Assembly: GCA_016792845.1 (NCBI GenBank)
Contig: JAEUKH010000034.1
Span: 1-64,000, forward strand
Direction: 5' to 3'
DNA from: Myxococcales bacterium
GTDB taxonomy: Bacteria > Myxococcota_A > Polyangia > Polyangiales > Ga0077539
Length of the DNA stretch: 64,000 nt
Shown here: positions 62,761 to 64,000 of the stretch, piece after piece
Position numbering within the stretch: the stretch's first letter is position 1
Layout: every line of letters starts with the position of its first letter
Notes under the pieces: generated by a model
What the model saw: the letters and a program-made list of their open reading frames with translations, nothing else
Told to the model about the DNA's origin: nothing
Databases searched by the model: none
Program-made: the position numbers and the translations under genes

Positions 62761-62919
62761 AGACGCGACCAAGTCGTCTCCCGTCGCCCCACTTTAGGTC
62801 CGCGGCGCGCTGCTGCGTTGCCGGGTCTCGACGGGCCAACAGCCCATCTTCGCCCCGTCGCCTTGCATCACTTGCGCCCCTTCGCGGTGCTCGGTCCGAC
62901 GACTTGGTCGCGTCTCTAG
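62757..62919. mobile_element. 163-bp element with perfect 22-bp terminal inverted repeats (MITE-like)
   Basis: The ends are 22-bp perfect inverted repeats (62,757-62,778 and 62,898-62,919). The outer four bases are CTAG on both sides, then AGACGCGACCAAGTCGTC or its complement. CTAG could be a duplicated target site, as in IS5-group insertions, with 18-bp terminal repeats. The 119-bp interior has no ORF and contains GACGGG...CCCGTC. It lies between convergent genes and supplies the TAG stop of both. A large stem-loop terminator is the alternative explanation. Confidence 0.55.
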
Positions 62920-63350
62920 CGCGCGGCGGGTACGGCCCCCTGCGGGGCCGGGGCGACCGAGATGCTGGTCATTGAAAAGTACGCCGCGATCAGCGCGATC
63001 AGCACCAGCACCGCGATGAGCTCCAAGGGCACGATGCCCACGTTTCGCGACCAGCGGTCGTTGTAGAATTTACCCCGCGAGCGCCGCGAGAGCTTCGACT
63101 GCACCCCCGCCAAGAGGTCGACCTCTGCGCGAGGCGCCGCCGTATGAGCCCCCGAGGCGGAGCGGGCCCCGTCGGCCATGGCCCCGAGGGCGTCGATCAT
63201 CTTGCAGAACGCGCGGTACTCGCCGGCCAGCTCGGGGTTCGCTTCCAGGTAGGCGCGCACCGCCTCGGCCTCGTCGCGACCCAGCTCGTGGTCGTGGTAG
63301 GCCGAGAAGAGGTCTCGCACGGTCTCGTCGTTCAATCGGGGAGTTTGCAT
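62916..63350 (-). CDS. Anti-sigma factor (cognate to ECF sigma)
   Basis: Membrane protein of 144 residues. The N-terminal helical anti-sigma domain (DLFSAYHDHELGRDEAEAVRAYL then EANPELAGEYRAFCKMIDAL) resembles zf-HC2 anti-sigma proteins. The usual HxxxCxxC zinc motif is reduced to one Cys. One transmembrane helix (LELIAVLVLIALIAAYFSM) separates a short periplasmic tail. ATG 63350 lies 19 bases inside the sigma gene's end, the usual arrangement for a pair. Confidence 0.82.
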   Translation of the reverse strand: MQTPRLNDETVRDLFSAYHDHELGRDEAEAVRAYLEANPELAGEYRAFCKMIDALGAMADGARSASGAHTAAPRAEVDLLAGVQSKLSRRSRGKFYNDRWSRNVGIVPLELIAVLVLIALIAAYFSMTSISVAPAPQGAVPAAR

Positions 63351-63934
63351 CCGAGCCCCTTCTCGATGGCGTCGCGCAGGGCGGCCCGTGCGCGGTGAAG
63401 CCTGCTCTTGACGGTGCCCTCGGCGAGCCCCGTGATGACAATGATCTCTTCGTACGCGAGGCCCTCGAGGTCGCGCAACACGATCAGCTCGCGGTGGTCG
63501 GGGTCGATCAGGGTGAGGGCCCGACGGATCACAGATTCGAGCTCGGTGCCCTCGGTGGCGTCGTCGGGGCGGTCGACCTTTGACATCACCGGCCCGCCCT
63601 CGGCCAAGGTGCGGTCGCTCTCTTCGTCGAGCCCGGCGTGGCCCTTGACCATGCGACGGTCGAGGTACTTCAATCGATTTTTACAGTGATTGACCGCGAT
63701 TCGGTAGAGCCATGTGCCGAGCCGCGACTCACCCCTGAACGAGTCGATCGATTTAAACACCGTGATGAAGACCTCTTGGGCGAGGTCTTCGGCCTCGGCG
63801 CGGTTGCCGAGCATCCGGTGCACCAGCGAGAAGACCCGGGCCTGGTAGGCGCGCACGAAGAGGTTGAAGGCCGCCTGGTCGCGGCGCTTCAAGCGCTCAG
63901 CCAAGAGCCGCTCGGCCTCGACGTCAAGATTCAT
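63332..63934 (-). CDS. rpoE: ECF (RpoE-like) sigma factor
   Basis: Sigma factor of 200 residues from ATG 63934; the frame is open further upstream to the window edge (GTG 63994 or beyond). Region 2: FNLFVRAYQARVFSLVHRML, AEDLAQEVFITVFKSIDSF and LGTWLYRIAVNHCKNRLK. Region 4: LTLIDPDHRELIVLRDLEGL, AYEEIIVITGLAEGTVKSRL. A linker of about 35 residues (EESDRTLAEGGPVMSKVDRPDD) joins them. Overlap with the membrane anti-sigma gene suggests envelope-stress control. Confidence 0.92.
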   Translation of the reverse strand: MNLDVEAERLLAERLKRRDQAAFNLFVRAYQARVFSLVHRMLGNRAEAEDLAQEVFITVFKSIDSFRGESRLGTWLYRIAVNHCKNRLKYLDRRMVKGHAGLDEESDRTLAEGGPVMSKVDRPDDATEGTELESVIRRALTLIDPDHRELIVLRDLEGLAYEEIIVITGLAEGTVKSRLHRARAALRDAIEKGLGCKLPD

Positions 63935-64000
63935 CGGAGACTGCTCCCATGAACTCGACTGAAACTCCTCGGCGTTGAGCGCACGGGTCGACACATACGC

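Overview
The window is a stretch of GC-rich chromosome that reads like a member of the Myxococcota, probably a Polyangia-type (Sandaracinus-like) bacterium. The reasons are the many lipoproteins with a short lipobox followed by Asp/Ala/Gly/Pro-rich (DAG, DGG) linkers, a Hanks-type Ser/Thr kinase, zinc-ribbon/FHA proteins, a small CopG-like KRKQSLYFPE protein, RCC1, LCCL and von Willebrand A domains, and dense, translationally coupled operons. This assignment is inferred from gene content only. I saw no rRNA, tRNA, CRISPR array, phage genes or transposase gene.

Layout. 1-5.5 kb: a surface-lipoprotein locus with two tandem RCC1-repeat lipoproteins, a truncated third copy, a small lipoprotein and a vWA lipoprotein. 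5.6-7.6 kb: a NarL-type two-component pair. 7.6-17.7 kb: a minus-strand block with a papain-like lipoprotein protease, a DegT-type aminotransferase, an acyltransferase-like protein, a spermidine-synthase-like protein, a HEAT-repeat protein, a three-LCCL lipoprotein, a DUF1517 membrane protein and two exported proteins of unknown function. 17.9-26.6 kb: a complete MoxR-DUF58-Bat aerotolerance-type operon whose genes mostly overlap by 4 bases, followed by a PhzF-like enzyme. 27.5-27.9 kb: a non-coding island with two near-identical hairpin-rich repeats. 27.9-32.3 kb: menaquinone genes menF, menD and menH behind a methyltransferase. 32.4-38.1 kb: DedA, two zinc-ribbon/FHA proteins, an AmpG-like permease, an alpha/beta hydrolase and the small CopG-like protein. 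38.4-45.3 kb: a large Cys-rich lipoprotein, a CtpA-like protease, a Ser/Thr kinase and a biotin carboxylase. 45.3-51 kb: a second MoxR/DUF58 cluster, this time with a TerB-like protein. 51.4-57.8 kb: an M15/DUF882-like peptidase, a compact SNF2-type ATPase, a metallophosphoesterase, small ORFs, YchF, an NTF2-like protein and a lipoprotein. 57.9-64 kb: a presenilin-like membrane protein, a MaoC-type hydratase, a thiolase, a DUF4230 protein, an IPMS-like enzyme, a small element with perfect terminal inverted repeats, and an ECF sigma/anti-sigma pair.

Themes: much of the coding capacity serves the cell envelope (at least nine lipoproteins, two MoxR/VWA systems, proteases, DedA, AmpG). The rest is mostly quinone and acyl-CoA metabolism and signalling. 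The most unusual items are the presenilin-like GxGD protein (57,861-58,634), the duplicated hairpin element (27,496-27,852), the 163-bp element with 22-bp terminal inverted repeats that supplies both neighbouring stop codons (62,757-62,919), the decaying RCC1 lipoprotein array (308-2,831), and a 21-bp perfect palindrome just inside a signal-peptide coding region (16,716-16,736).
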